DNA from: Betaproteobacteria bacterium
Lineage (GTDB): Bacteria; Pseudomonadota; Gammaproteobacteria; Burkholderiales; Burkholderiaceae_C
Length of the DNA stretch: 56,000 nt
Assembly (NCBI GenBank): GCA_016868205.1
Contig: VGHR01000001.1
Location: 8,001-64,000, forward strand
Reading direction: 5' to 3'
Of the stretch, positions 41,936 through 49,897 are shown piece after piece (positions within the stretch are counted from its first letter, which is position 1; each line of letters opens with the position of its first letter). The position numbers and the translations under genes were made by a program. A model generated the notes under the pieces. It did not search any database. It was not told the origin of the DNA and was given only the letters and a program-made list of their open reading frames with translations.

Positions 41936-43165
41936 TCAGGGACGGCCCAGGGCCCGGAGCGTCACGCCGGGCAGGGCCGCATTCTGCGGGAACACGGTCA
42001 CCATCTTGCCGCCCTGCCACTGCGAGGCGGTGAACCAGGCGCGGGTGTTCTGCATGTTCTTGTCGAACTTGGCGCCAAAGCCTGAGGGATAGCTGCTCTC
42101 GGGCTTGTCCAGCGCGACAGCGGCGGCGCGCACCTTGTCCGGGTCCAGGCTGCCGGCGGCCTTGACCGCCTCGGCCATGATCAGCGCCCCGGAGTAGGCA
42201 GCCATGCCTTGCGGCGCGATCGGATCGGCCTTGTACTTGGCACGGTAAGCCGCCAGATAGGCGCCCTGACCGGGACCGAAGGTCTCGGTGATATCGTGGC
42301 GCGGATAGCCGATCACCAGGATGCCCTCCAGGTAGCCGGCGCCTATAGCCTCCAGGGTCTCAGGTGTGTCGCCGGTGCCCACCATTAGGATGGCGCCGGG
42401 CTTGAAGCCCTGCTCACGTATGGTGCGCAGCAGCAGGTTGCCGTCAGGCACGTAGCCGGTCTGCACCACCACGTCAGGCGCAGCCTGCCTGGCCCGCAGC
42501 ACCGAGTCGTTGAGGTCGATGGTGCGCGCCGGATGCGCGCCCACACCCACGACCTGGGCACCGGCCTCGGTCAGCAGCTTGCGCTGCACCTGAGCGATGC
42601 CAGTGCCATAGATCGAGTCCTCGTGCTGTAGCCAGACCTTCAGGCCCCTGATATCCTTCCTCAGGTTGGGCGCGATCAGGTTACGGATCACGTTGACCGA
42701 TGTCACCGCAAAGGCATTGCCGTCGGGCCCGCTGCGGATGAAGTTGGGCAGACCGCGCTCGGTCAGGTTGACCGCCACCGCGTTGGTCTCCCAGTACAGC
42801 TTGTTGTAGCGCATGGCCGCGTCGCTGGCCGTCAGCGAGATGCCGCTGATATAGGTGCCCATGTACATGTCCACCTTGTCCTTGACCGCCAGCTGCTCAA
42901 CCGTGGCAATACCTTGCTGCGGGTTGGACGCGTCGCCGCGCACCAGCTCAATCTTCCTGCCCAGCAGGCCGCCGCTGGCATTGATGCGGTCCACCGCGAG
43001 CTCATAGCCGCGGGTGACCTCGGTGCCGTACAGGGCTAACGGGCCGCTGTAGGGGTTGATGGCGCCGATCTTAATCGTCTGCGCCAGCACCGGAGCGCCA
43101 GCCAGGGCCGAAGCGCCGAGCAAGGCAGCGCCCGCCCAGAGTTTGAATTTGCTTGAATGCTTCAT
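41936..43165 (-). CDS. LivK-type periplasmic substrate-binding protein of an ABC transporter
   Basis: Periplasmic binding protein of 409 residues with the type I fold used by Leu/Ile/Val and aromatic-acid ABC importers. The N-terminal signal peptide is residues 1-29 (KLWAGAALLGASALAGAPVLAQ). The mature part begins IKIGAINPYSGPLALYGTEV, then IELVRGDASNPQQGIATVEQ and other LivK-type segments such as LKVWLQHEDSIYGTGIAQ. It is the receptor of the downstream LivHMGF proteins. GGAGACT before ATG 43165 fixes the start. It is separated from the SDR upstream by 122 bases that hold an inverted repeat, a possible promoter or operator for the liv part of the block. Confidence 0.94.
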   Translation of the reverse strand: MKHSSKFKLWAGAALLGASALAGAPVLAQTIKIGAINPYSGPLALYGTEVTRGYELAVDRINASGGLLGRKIELVRGDASNPQQGIATVEQLAVKDKVDMYMGTYISGISLTASDAAMRYNKLYWETNAVAVNLTERGLPNFIRSGPDGNAFAVTSVNVIRNLIAPNLRKDIRGLKVWLQHEDSIYGTGIAQVQRKLLTEAGAQVVGVGAHPARTIDLNDSVLRARQAAPDVVVQTGYVPDGNLLLRTIREQGFKPGAILMVGTGDTPETLEAIGAGYLEGILVIGYPRHDITETFGPGQGAYLAAYRAKYKADPIAPQGMAAYSGALIMAEAVKAAGSLDPDKVRAAAVALDKPESSYPSGFGAKFDKNMQNTRAWFTASQWQGGKMVTVFPQNAALPGVTLRALGRP

Positions 43166-43218
43166 AGCAGTCTCCTTCGCTTTCATGTCGATGAATTGAC
43201 GACGTCCCTACTGACTAC

Positions 43219-43250
43219 GGCACCGAGCCCACGTCCGATGACGCGGTGCC
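43219..43250. repeat. Inverted repeat upstream of the binding-protein gene
   Basis: GGCACCG (43219-43225) and CGGTGCC (43244-43250) are exact reverse complements separated by 18 bases, 54 bases upstream of ATG 43165. It could be an operator of the liv operon or a hairpin at the end of the upstream transcript; no T-run was seen. The 122-bp gap holds no gene. Confidence 0.4.
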
Positions 43251-43287
43251 ACGAACCTCTTGCGTGTTCTTTGACTGAAATCCATGT

Positions 43288-44088
43288 TCAGACCACCCCC
43301 AGGCTGCGACCGACGGGCCAATAGATGCCAGTGCCGATCACACCGCCGTCAACCGCCAGATCGGCGCCAGTGATGTAGGACGACTGCGGCCCAAGCAAAA
43401 AAAACATCACATCAGCCAGTTGCTCGGGCCGAGCCATATGCTCAAGCGCGATGATCCCTTGGAGGGTTTCAACCAGGGCCGGGTAGTTGCGCACCATCTC
43501 GGTGTCAACCACGCCCGGGCAGATGCAGTTGACGCGAACGCCGCGCGGGCCGAGCTCCATGGCAGCGCTACGCGTCAGACCACGCAGTGCCCATTTGCTG
43601 CTGCTGTAGGCTGCCGAAAAATAGCCGGTCATTCCGACGGTGGAGGACACATTGACAATGGCTGCTCCGCGGGGCATCAGGGGCGCCAGGGTGCGTATGC
43701 CCAGAAAGCTGCCGGTGAGGTTGGTGGCCATCACCCGCTGCCAGTGCTCGCTTGTAGTCTGCGTCACCGGCGCACGGGGACCGGTGATACCAGCGTTGTT
43801 GACTAGGCCCAGCAGGGGCCGCCCAGCTGCCTGCACCTGCGCGGTCAGGTCCTCCCAGGCGCCCTCGTCGGAGACGTCGGCATGGACGGGCAGCAGGCGC
43901 CCGGGCATACCCTGCATGCAAGCCCGCAGCGCGGTCCAGGCCCCGTCCTCGGCGGGCAGGGCATCCATCACATGCACCGTCGCACCGGCTTGCACCAGCA
44001 GCCGCGCCACGCAGGCACCCTGGCCGCGTGCGCCACCGGTGACCACCGCGGCCTGGCCGCTCCAGTAGGAAGTGTGCTCCGCGCTCAT
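43288..44088 (-). CDS. Short-chain dehydrogenase/reductase
   Basis: Classical SDR of 266 residues. The cofactor loop is VVTGGARGQGACVARLL (15-31), the central motif LVNNAGITG, the catalytic Ser is in VNVSSTVGMTG and the Tyr/Lys pair is in YSSSKWALRG. The C-terminal ADLAVDGGVIGTG is typical. ATG 44088 is used rather than GTG 44109 because an AAGGGG site lies before it. It lies 24 bases after the Bug gene. A hydroxy-acyl-CoA or alcohol substrate is likely but not known. Confidence 0.9.
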   Translation of the reverse strand: MSAEHTSYWSGQAAVVTGGARGQGACVARLLVQAGATVHVMDALPAEDGAWTALRACMQGMPGRLLPVHADVSDEGAWEDLTAQVQAAGRPLLGLVNNAGITGPRAPVTQTTSEHWQRVMATNLTGSFLGIRTLAPLMPRGAAIVNVSSTVGMTGYFSAAYSSSKWALRGLTRSAAMELGPRGVRVNCICPGVVDTEMVRNYPALVETLQGIIALEHMARPEQLADVMFFLLGPQSSYITGADLAVDGGVIGTGIYWPVGRSLGVV

Positions 44089-44112
44089 GCCGGCCCCTTC
44101 GCGCGCCACGGC

Positions 44113-45090
44113 TCACTGCGGTTTGATGCCTGCCGAGGCGGCCACGCCCCGAAAGCGTTCGATCTCGCTGATCTGAAACCGCCGCATGTCCTGGGTCGCC
44201 AAAAGCAAGGGATCTGAGCCAATCTTGCGGGTGAATTCCTTGGTCGCCGGCAAAGCCAGGACCTTCTGAACGGCATCGACCAACCGAAGGGTGATCGCAT
44301 CAGGAGTTTCGCTGCGTACCGTCAAGGTGGTCCAGGTGTAGTTGACATAGTCCGGGTACCCAAGCTCCTTGGCGGTGGCAATCTCCGGGTAGTCCGGATG
44401 CCGGACATCGCCCGTGACCGCCAGGGCGCGCAGCTTGCCAGCCTTAACCTGGGGCATAGCCGCAATCAGGTCGCTGACCGCCCAGTCGATCTGGTTGCCC
44501 AATAAGGCCAGAAACACCTCCGGCGCACCGCGGTAGGGCACATTGACATGGTGTGTACGCGTGAGCGAACCGAACCATTCAGCCGACAGATGGAAGCCGG
44601 CGGTGTAGGAGCCGACATTCAAACGTTTCTGCGGGTCGCGGCCAGCCTGAACCAGATCAGCCAGATTGTTGATGCGGGTGTTGGCGCTGGAGGCAAGCAG
44701 GACCATCATGCCTCGAGTCAGGCCGCTGATGGGCTTGAAGTCTTTGACGGCGTCGTAGGGGATGTCCTTGATAGTCACCGGATTGACTGCCAGGTGGGTG
44801 TTGGTCCCGAGGAACAGGGTGTAACCGTCGGCTGGGGCCTGCTTGACCGCCATGGCTGCAATCACGCCATTGCCGCCAGCCCGGTTTTCAACCACCACCG
44901 ACTGTCCAAGCAAGGCGGTCAGCTGCTCGGCGAAGAAACGGCCGACGATGTCAGAGCCGCTGCCCGGTGAGGTGGGCACGATGATGCGCAGGCTGCGCGA
45001 TGGGAAATTGTCCTGGGCCAGAACTGGCGAGGCGCATAGGCCGGCCAGCACGGAAACCAGAAAAGCCCGGCGCAAGGAAGAAAGTTTCAT
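44113..45090 (-). CDS. Bug/TctC-family tripartite tricarboxylate receptor protein
   Basis: Bug-family receptor of 325 residues with a Sec signal peptide (1-26, ending SPVLAQ) and the motifs LRIIVPTSPGSGSDIVGR, VENRAGGNGVIAAMAVKQ and VPYRGAPEVFLALLGNQID. Start ATG 45090 is preceded by AAGGACC. It is the fourth Bug gene in the window and lies directly in the catabolic block between a DUF35 gene and an SDR gene, so it likely binds a substrate or intermediate of this pathway. No membrane subunits of a TctAB-type transporter are nearby, so the passenger may use a distant TctAB. Confidence 0.93.
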   Translation of the reverse strand: MKLSSLRRAFLVSVLAGLCASPVLAQDNFPSRSLRIIVPTSPGSGSDIVGRFFAEQLTALLGQSVVVENRAGGNGVIAAMAVKQAPADGYTLFLGTNTHLAVNPVTIKDIPYDAVKDFKPISGLTRGMMVLLASSANTRINNLADLVQAGRDPQKRLNVGSYTAGFHLSAEWFGSLTRTHHVNVPYRGAPEVFLALLGNQIDWAVSDLIAAMPQVKAGKLRALAVTGDVRHPDYPEIATAKELGYPDYVNYTWTTLTVRSETPDAITLRLVDAVQKVLALPATKEFTRKIGSDPLLLATQDMRRFQISEIERFRGVAASAGIKPQ

Positions 45091-45134
45091 GATCAGGTCC
45101 TTAGAGGGTTGTTGCTTCAAGTGGGGGCGAACAG

Positions 45135-45542
45135 TCAGGCTGGCACGAAGCGGGGCAGTGCGAAGTCACCTTCGCGCTCAATCCGCAGCAAGACGGGCTG
45201 GTCGATTTGCAGCCCATTGGGATCATCGAGGCCCAGCACATTGCTGATCAAGCGCGGGCCCTCTTCAAGTTCAATGATGGCCACGTTGTAGGGCAGACGC
45301 CTTTCAAAAGCCTTGTGATAAGCCATGTGAAACACGACCCAGCTCACAACGTGAGCACGGCCGCTGGCCGGCACCCAATCGACCTGGTCATGCAGACAAG
45401 CGGGACACTCGGTGCGCGCCGGCAGCCAGGCATGGCCGCACTGCCGGCAACGCTGATAAGTGAGTACGCCTTCTTGCAGCCGGTCCCAATAGGGCGCGGT
45501 CAAGTCGGTACGAACCGGAGGAGGTAGGTCAATGTCGCTCAT
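45135..45542 (-). CDS. DUF35 OB-fold/zinc-ribbon protein
   Basis: Small protein of 135 residues of the DUF35 family: a zinc ribbon with cysteines C32, C35, C46 and C49 (RCRQCGHAW then TECPACL) followed by an OB-fold (VVSWVVFHMAYHKAFERRLP, EGPRLISNVLG). DUF35 proteins are obligate partners of thiolase-like enzymes and of the Ltp2-type aldolases of steroid side-chain degradation, where the partner closes the active site or channels the CoA substrate. It lies 9 bases downstream of the thiolase-like gene, the usual arrangement. It presumably forms a complex with it. Confidence 0.93.
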   Translation of the reverse strand: MSDIDLPPPVRTDLTAPYWDRLQEGVLTYQRCRQCGHAWLPARTECPACLHDQVDWVPASGRAHVVSWVVFHMAYHKAFERRLPYNVAIIELEEGPRLISNVLGLDDPNGLQIDQPVLLRIEREGDFALPRFVPA

Positions 45543-45551
45543 GGTCTTGCC

Positions 45552-46676
45552 TTACTGGCCCAAGATCAGCGTGGAATGCGTATGCATGATCCCGCCCTGG
45601 TTGCTAACGACGCAGGTACGCGCGCCCGTGACTTGGTTGACTGCCTCGCCGCGCATCTGCCGCACGCCTTCGATCACCATCTGCAAACCTGGCATGCCGG
45701 TCTCGGACAGCAAGCCGCCGGCGGTGTTGAGCGGCAGCTCACCGCCGATCTCTAGGCGACCGCCAGCCACAAAGGCACCCCCCTGCCCCTTCTTGCAAAA
45801 GCCATAGTCCTCCAAAGTGATCAGGGGAACGATGGAAAAACAGTCGTAGAGCTGCGCTACATCGATGTCCTTGGGCGCAAGCCCCGCCATGCGGAAGGCG
45901 GTCTGCGCCGATACGGCTGCGGCGGTCTCGGTCAAAACAGGTCGCTGCACCACCTCCCACGACGTCTGGCCTTGACCAAACCCCAGGATGAACACCGGCT
46001 TGTCCACTTGCAGTTGCCTGGCACGCTGAGCCGACATAACCACCACCGCCGCCCCCCCATCGGAGACCAAGCAACAATCGTCACGCGTCAGCGGAGCCAC
46101 GATCAGGCGAGACTGCCTGTACTGCTCGAGCGTCAAGGGTTTGCGCAGCTGGGCATTGGGATTGGTGGCGCCATGCCCACGACAGGCAGTGACAATAGCG
46201 CCGAGCTGGTCTCGGGTGGTGCCAAACTGCGCCATGTGCCGCTGCGCGATCATGGCGTAGCCGGCGGGTGTGCCAAACCAGCCGAAGACATCATCATCGC
46301 CCCAGGATTTTTCGTAGGCGTGGCGCGATCCGGTGGCCGGGTTGTCGGCCAGACAGACCACCGCCACCTCGCACTGCCCGGCCTCGATGGCCATAGCCGC
46401 GTAACTGATCATGCTGATATTGCTGGCCCCGCCGTGGTCCCAGACGCCGCCGATGCGCGGCATCATGCCCAGGGCCTCGGCCAGCTTCTGGGCGTACATC
46501 ATTTCAAAGCGCGAGGTCGGCGCCTTGACGAACAAACCATCCACTTGGTCCTTATCGATACCCGCATCGGCCAGGGCCCTGCCGATGGCCTGTGCGTTAA
46601 GCGAAATCGTGCTGCGACCTTCGAGCTTGCCGAAGGCCGTATGTCCCACGCCGGCAATCACCGCCTTGCCTCGCAT
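45552..46676 (-). CDS. Thiolase-like protein (SCP2/Ltp type) lacking catalytic cysteines
   Basis: Protein of 374 residues with the thiolase fold. N-terminal KAVIAGVGHTAFGKLEG is typical. At the place of the nucleophilic cysteine in real thiolases the sequence is DHGGASNISM (80-89), and at the second cysteine (C-x-G-G-G) it is SNQGGIM (359-365). The conserved Tyr277 in LYDCFSIVPL and the adjacent EDYGFCKKG motif resemble the Ltp2 aldolase group. The lack of both cysteines rules out normal thiolysis and favours a retro-aldol cleavage of a 3-hydroxy acyl-CoA, with the DUF35 protein as partner. This is inference from family knowledge. It overlaps the CoA transferase gene by one base (TGATG). Confidence 0.87.
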   Translation of the reverse strand: MRGKAVIAGVGHTAFGKLEGRSTISLNAQAIGRALADAGIDKDQVDGLFVKAPTSRFEMMYAQKLAEALGMMPRIGGVWDHGGASNISMISYAAMAIEAGQCEVAVVCLADNPATGSRHAYEKSWGDDDVFGWFGTPAGYAMIAQRHMAQFGTTRDQLGAIVTACRGHGATNPNAQLRKPLTLEQYRQSRLIVAPLTRDDCCLVSDGGAAVVVMSAQRARQLQVDKPVFILGFGQGQTSWEVVQRPVLTETAAAVSAQTAFRMAGLAPKDIDVAQLYDCFSIVPLITLEDYGFCKKGQGGAFVAGGRLEIGGELPLNTAGGLLSETGMPGLQMVIEGVRQMRGEAVNQVTGARTCVVSNQGGIMHTHSTLILGQ

Positions 46677-47872
46677 CAGATGACCTCCTCATCACGCAGT
46701 TTCTGCACTTGGCCAGCAGACAAGCCCAGCCACTGCCTATAGACTTCCTCGTTATCGCGCCCGAGTTCACCGCTGGGCTTGATCGGCAGCCGATCGGAAC
46801 CCTCGAACCGCAGCGGCGAGCGCATCAGGCACACCCGGCCGTACATCGGATGGTCAACCCACTCCAGGGCGCCTCGCTCGTGCATGTGGGCATCGTTGAC
46901 AACCTCGCCGATCCGGCGGACCGGCGCACATGGCACGCGGTGGCTCATCAGCAGGTCAAAAAGCCCCTGTTTAGAATGCGCTGAGGTAAAGTGGGCTACC
47001 AGTTCGTCGATATCGTCCATGTGCTCGACTCGGCTTCTTAAGTTGGCATAGCGCGGATCGCCGAGCAGGTCCTCGCGCTTCATCGCCCTGAGCAAAGACG
47101 CCCAGTGCGTCTCACCGACACAGATGATGGCGATATGTCCGTCCTGCGTCGGATAGACGTTGTAGGGCGACTCGGCCAGACCGCCATGGCGGTTGCCGGT
47201 GCGCTCGGAGGCTTGTCCCTCAGAGCCATAGTGCAGGCCCAGATTGGAAGCCAGCGAGGCATAGACCGCCTCCTGCATGGCCACCTCCACGAGACGACCG
47301 CGTCCCGTGCGTTCGCGCTCGAACAAGGCGGTCATGATGCCGGCGTAGAGATGCGTGCCACCGAAAAAGTCGCACAAGGCTGGGCCGGCCTTGACCGGCG
47401 GGCGATCGGGAAAGCCGGTGACGCTCATGATCCCGGCCATCGCCTGCACCGTCAGGTCCATTGCGGGATAACTGCGATTAGGGCCTGTGCGGCCGTAGCC
47501 TGACCCAGCGCCATAGACCAGACGCGGGTTGACCTGACTAAGCGCCTCGTAGCCCAGCCCCAAACGCTCCATCGCTGCAGGGGCAAAATTTTCCACCAGC
47601 ACATCGCTGCGGCTGACCATGGCTCTGAGCAACTCACGGCCGCGCTCACTCTTGAGGTTGAGCGTGGCAAAAGTCTTGTTGCTGTTGAGCATGGCAAAAG
47701 GCAGCGCCGCCCCGCCGACCACGCTGCGCCGGCGCAGGTGCTCTCCACCCTTGGCTTCGATCTTGATGACGCGGGCGCCAGCCATGGCCAGCATGAAAGT
47801 GCAGTAAGGTCCGTTGTAGATCTGGCCCAGATCGACCACGGTCACGCCGGTAAGGGGCAGAGGGCGGCCCAT
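46676..47872 (-). CDS. Family III CoA transferase (CaiB/BaiF type)
   Basis: Enzyme of 398 residues that moves CoA between carboxylic acids by a covalent Asp-CoA mechanism. The catalytic Asp139 is in YPAMDLTVQAMAGIMSVTG, and the N-terminal VVDLGQIYNGPYCTFMLAMA plus ARVIKIEAKGGEHLRRR are family landmarks. C-terminal segments QGLFDLLMSHRVPCAPV and GALEWVDHPMYG are conserved. It may activate the pathway acid using a CoA product, avoiding ATP. ATG 47872 is one base before the hydratase stop region. It is coupled to the thiolase-like gene (TGATG at 46676). Confidence 0.93.
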   Translation of the reverse strand: MGRPLPLTGVTVVDLGQIYNGPYCTFMLAMAGARVIKIEAKGGEHLRRRSVVGGAALPFAMLNSNKTFATLNLKSERGRELLRAMVSRSDVLVENFAPAAMERLGLGYEALSQVNPRLVYGAGSGYGRTGPNRSYPAMDLTVQAMAGIMSVTGFPDRPPVKAGPALCDFFGGTHLYAGIMTALFERERTGRGRLVEVAMQEAVYASLASNLGLHYGSEGQASERTGNRHGGLAESPYNVYPTQDGHIAIICVGETHWASLLRAMKREDLLGDPRYANLRSRVEHMDDIDELVAHFTSAHSKQGLFDLLMSHRVPCAPVRRIGEVVNDAHMHERGALEWVDHPMYGRVCLMRSPLRFEGSDRLPIKPSGELGRDNEEVYRQWLGLSAGQVQKLRDEEVI

Positions 47873-47873
47873 G

Positions 47874-48650
47874 TCATTGCCCCTTAAACCGAGGATCGCG
47901 TTTTTCGGCAAAGGCGCGCGACCCTTCGGCTACGTCCTCGGTGTCCTGGAGCATGCGTCCGATCATTCGCTCCAGACGCAGCCCCGACTGGAGGTCCAGA
48001 TCGCGGCTGCGGATGGCCAGCTCCTTGGCCGCCTGGACGGCCAGCGGAGCATTGGCCGCGATGCGCCGTGCGAAGTCAAGCGCTGTGGGCATGAGCTGCT
48101 CCATCGGCACCACTCTGTTGACCAGACCCCAGCGCTCGGCGGTGGTGGCATCAAAGGTGTCGCCAGTAAGCAGGATTTCCATCGCGATGGCATAGGGCAC
48201 CTGACTGAGGATGCGCTGCGTGCCTCCGTTACCGGCGATCATGCCGCGCTTGACCTCCGCCAGATTAAAAGTCGCATGGGTGGCCGCAATCCGTATGTCG
48301 GTAGCTAGCATGAGGGTGATGCCGCCGCCGAGACAATAACCATTGACCGCACTAATGACCGGCTTCCACACCTCGAGCCCACGGTTGAGTAGCTGATCGG
48401 CCTGGGTCTCCCACATCTTGGCCATCGGCGTTGGCGCAGTGATGAAACTCTTGATATCGGCGCCAGTGGTGAAAGACTTGTCCCCGGCCCCGGTGACGAT
48501 GGCCACCCGGATCGATGGATCATCGCGCACCCTGATCCAGGCCTTGGACAAGGCTTGGTAATGCTCGGCATCCATTGCATTGAGCCGCTCGGGGCGATTG
48601 AGGGTGATGAGCGCAATGCCCTCATCGGAGACCGAAAAGTCGATGGCCAT
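47874..48650 (-). CDS. Enoyl-CoA hydratase/isomerase
   Basis: Crotonase-family enzyme of 258 residues. GDKSFTTGADIKSF and YCLGGGITLMLATDIRIA (105-122) form the oxyanion hole. Of the two catalytic glutamates of the classical hydratase, one is present (Glu132 in FNLAEVKRGMIAG) and the other position is Thr112. One-glutamate forms are found in isomerases and in some hydratases, so both activities are possible. It is directly between the acyl-CoA dehydrogenase and CoA transferase genes, so it likely hydrates the enoyl-CoA formed by the dehydrogenase. It is coupled by a one-base gap to the CoA transferase. Confidence 0.92.
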   Translation of the reverse strand: MAIDFSVSDEGIALITLNRPERLNAMDAEHYQALSKAWIRVRDDPSIRVAIVTGAGDKSFTTGADIKSFITAPTPMAKMWETQADQLLNRGLEVWKPVISAVNGYCLGGGITLMLATDIRIAATHATFNLAEVKRGMIAGNGGTQRILSQVPYAIAMEILLTGDTFDATTAERWGLVNRVVPMEQLMPTALDFARRIAANAPLAVQAAKELAIRSRDLDLQSGLRLERMIGRMLQDTEDVAEGSRAFAEKRDPRFKGQ

Positions 48651-48665
48651 TGGTCTTCCTTGTCT

Positions 48666-49844
48666 TTAGCCCTGCCGCATCGCGCCGAGGATGTCGCGGG
48701 CCACCACCATGCGATGCACCTCGGACGGACCTTCGCCAATTCGCTTGATGCGCATCTCGCGGTACCAACGCTCCAGGGGAAGCTCCTGGGCGACCCCCAT
48801 GCCGCCCAGAATCTGAATGCAGCGATCGACCACCCGTCCGGCGGTCTCGGTGCCGAAGACCTTGGCGATAGAGGCATCAACCTTGATGTTGCGCCCCATG
48901 TCGGCATTCCAGGCCGCCTGGTAAACCAAGAGACGGGCGGCGCGCAATTCGATTTCGGAGTCGGCGATCATCCACTGGACGGCCTGCTTGTCAGCCAGAT
49001 AGCCGCCGAAAGTCTTGCGCTGACGGGCCCAGTCAATAGCGATATCTAGCGCTGCTTGCGCGATTCCTATCGTCGCTGCGGCATAGGGCGGACGGGCGTG
49101 AACCAGCCATTCTTCGGCGAACGAAAAGCCTTTGCCTTCGTCGCCCAGACGATCTTCGATGGGCACCTCGTAGTTGTCGAAGTGCACCTCGTAGGGCGAA
49201 TAGGACCGAATCACCGGGATCTTTGACAGGCTGATACCCGGCCGGCTCTTGTCAACCACGAAGCTGGTGATGCCGTCGCGGCCCTTGCTGTCGCCCACGC
49301 GCGCAAAGACGATGCCCCACTTGGCCATGCCCGCTCCGGAAATCCAAATCTTGGTACCGTTGATCACATAGCGATCGCCCTTGCGTTCGGCGCGGGTCTG
49401 TATGGCGCGGCCCGGATCGGATCCGCCCGAGGGCTCGCTGATGGCCACAAAAGCCTTGGTGCCCAGAGCCACATCTTCGCGGGCAAAACGCTGCTGATGC
49501 GCCGTGCCTTTCCAGATCACATTGGGCGGGTCAAAACCGAAGGCGCCGCAGCCAGCAATGTAGGCACCCATGCGGCATTTGGCCGTCTCCTCCGCGGCCA
49601 CACACTGCCCCAGCAAATTCAAGCCAGCCCCCCCTTGCTCGGCCGGGGTTTCGAACAGCCAAAGACCCAGGGCACGGGCTTTTTTCTGCAGGGCAGCCAG
49701 TTGCTCGGGCGGCGGCTCGTAGGCATCATGCTCGAGCTTGTCCTCTACAGGCTTGATCTCTTCCTGCATGAAGCGGCGCACGGTGTCGCGCAGCATCCTC
49801 ATTTCCTGAGGTAATTCCCAACTTCCCAAATCGTCGTGAGTCAC
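48666..49844 (-). CDS. Acyl-CoA dehydrogenase
   Basis: FAD flavoenzyme of 392 residues. N-terminal MRMLRDTVRRFMQEEIKPVE is the alpha-helical domain; FVAISEPSGGSDPGRAIQT and VINGTKIWISGAGMAKWGIV are the FAD-contacting central segment. The C-terminal base is in RIGEGPSEVHRMVVARDIL with Glu in the family position (E-G-x-S-E). The R-x-x-F-G motif is RKTFGGYL. It oxidises an acyl-CoA to the 2-enoyl-CoA and passes electrons to ETF. Chain-length preference is not predictable. The genes for the next beta-oxidation-type steps follow at 15 bases. Confidence 0.94.
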   Translation of the reverse strand: MTHDDLGSWELPQEMRMLRDTVRRFMQEEIKPVEDKLEHDAYEPPPEQLAALQKKARALGLWLFETPAEQGGAGLNLLGQCVAAEETAKCRMGAYIAGCGAFGFDPPNVIWKGTAHQQRFAREDVALGTKAFVAISEPSGGSDPGRAIQTRAERKGDRYVINGTKIWISGAGMAKWGIVFARVGDSKGRDGITSFVVDKSRPGISLSKIPVIRSYSPYEVHFDNYEVPIEDRLGDEGKGFSFAEEWLVHARPPYAAATIGIAQAALDIAIDWARQRKTFGGYLADKQAVQWMIADSEIELRAARLLVYQAAWNADMGRNIKVDASIAKVFGTETAGRVVDRCIQILGGMGVAQELPLERWYREMRIKRIGEGPSEVHRMVVARDILGAMRQG

Positions 49845-49897
49845 TGATGTCCCTCTGAGTGTTTCTTGGAATCGATCGTGTCAATGGCGGGCGGCCT

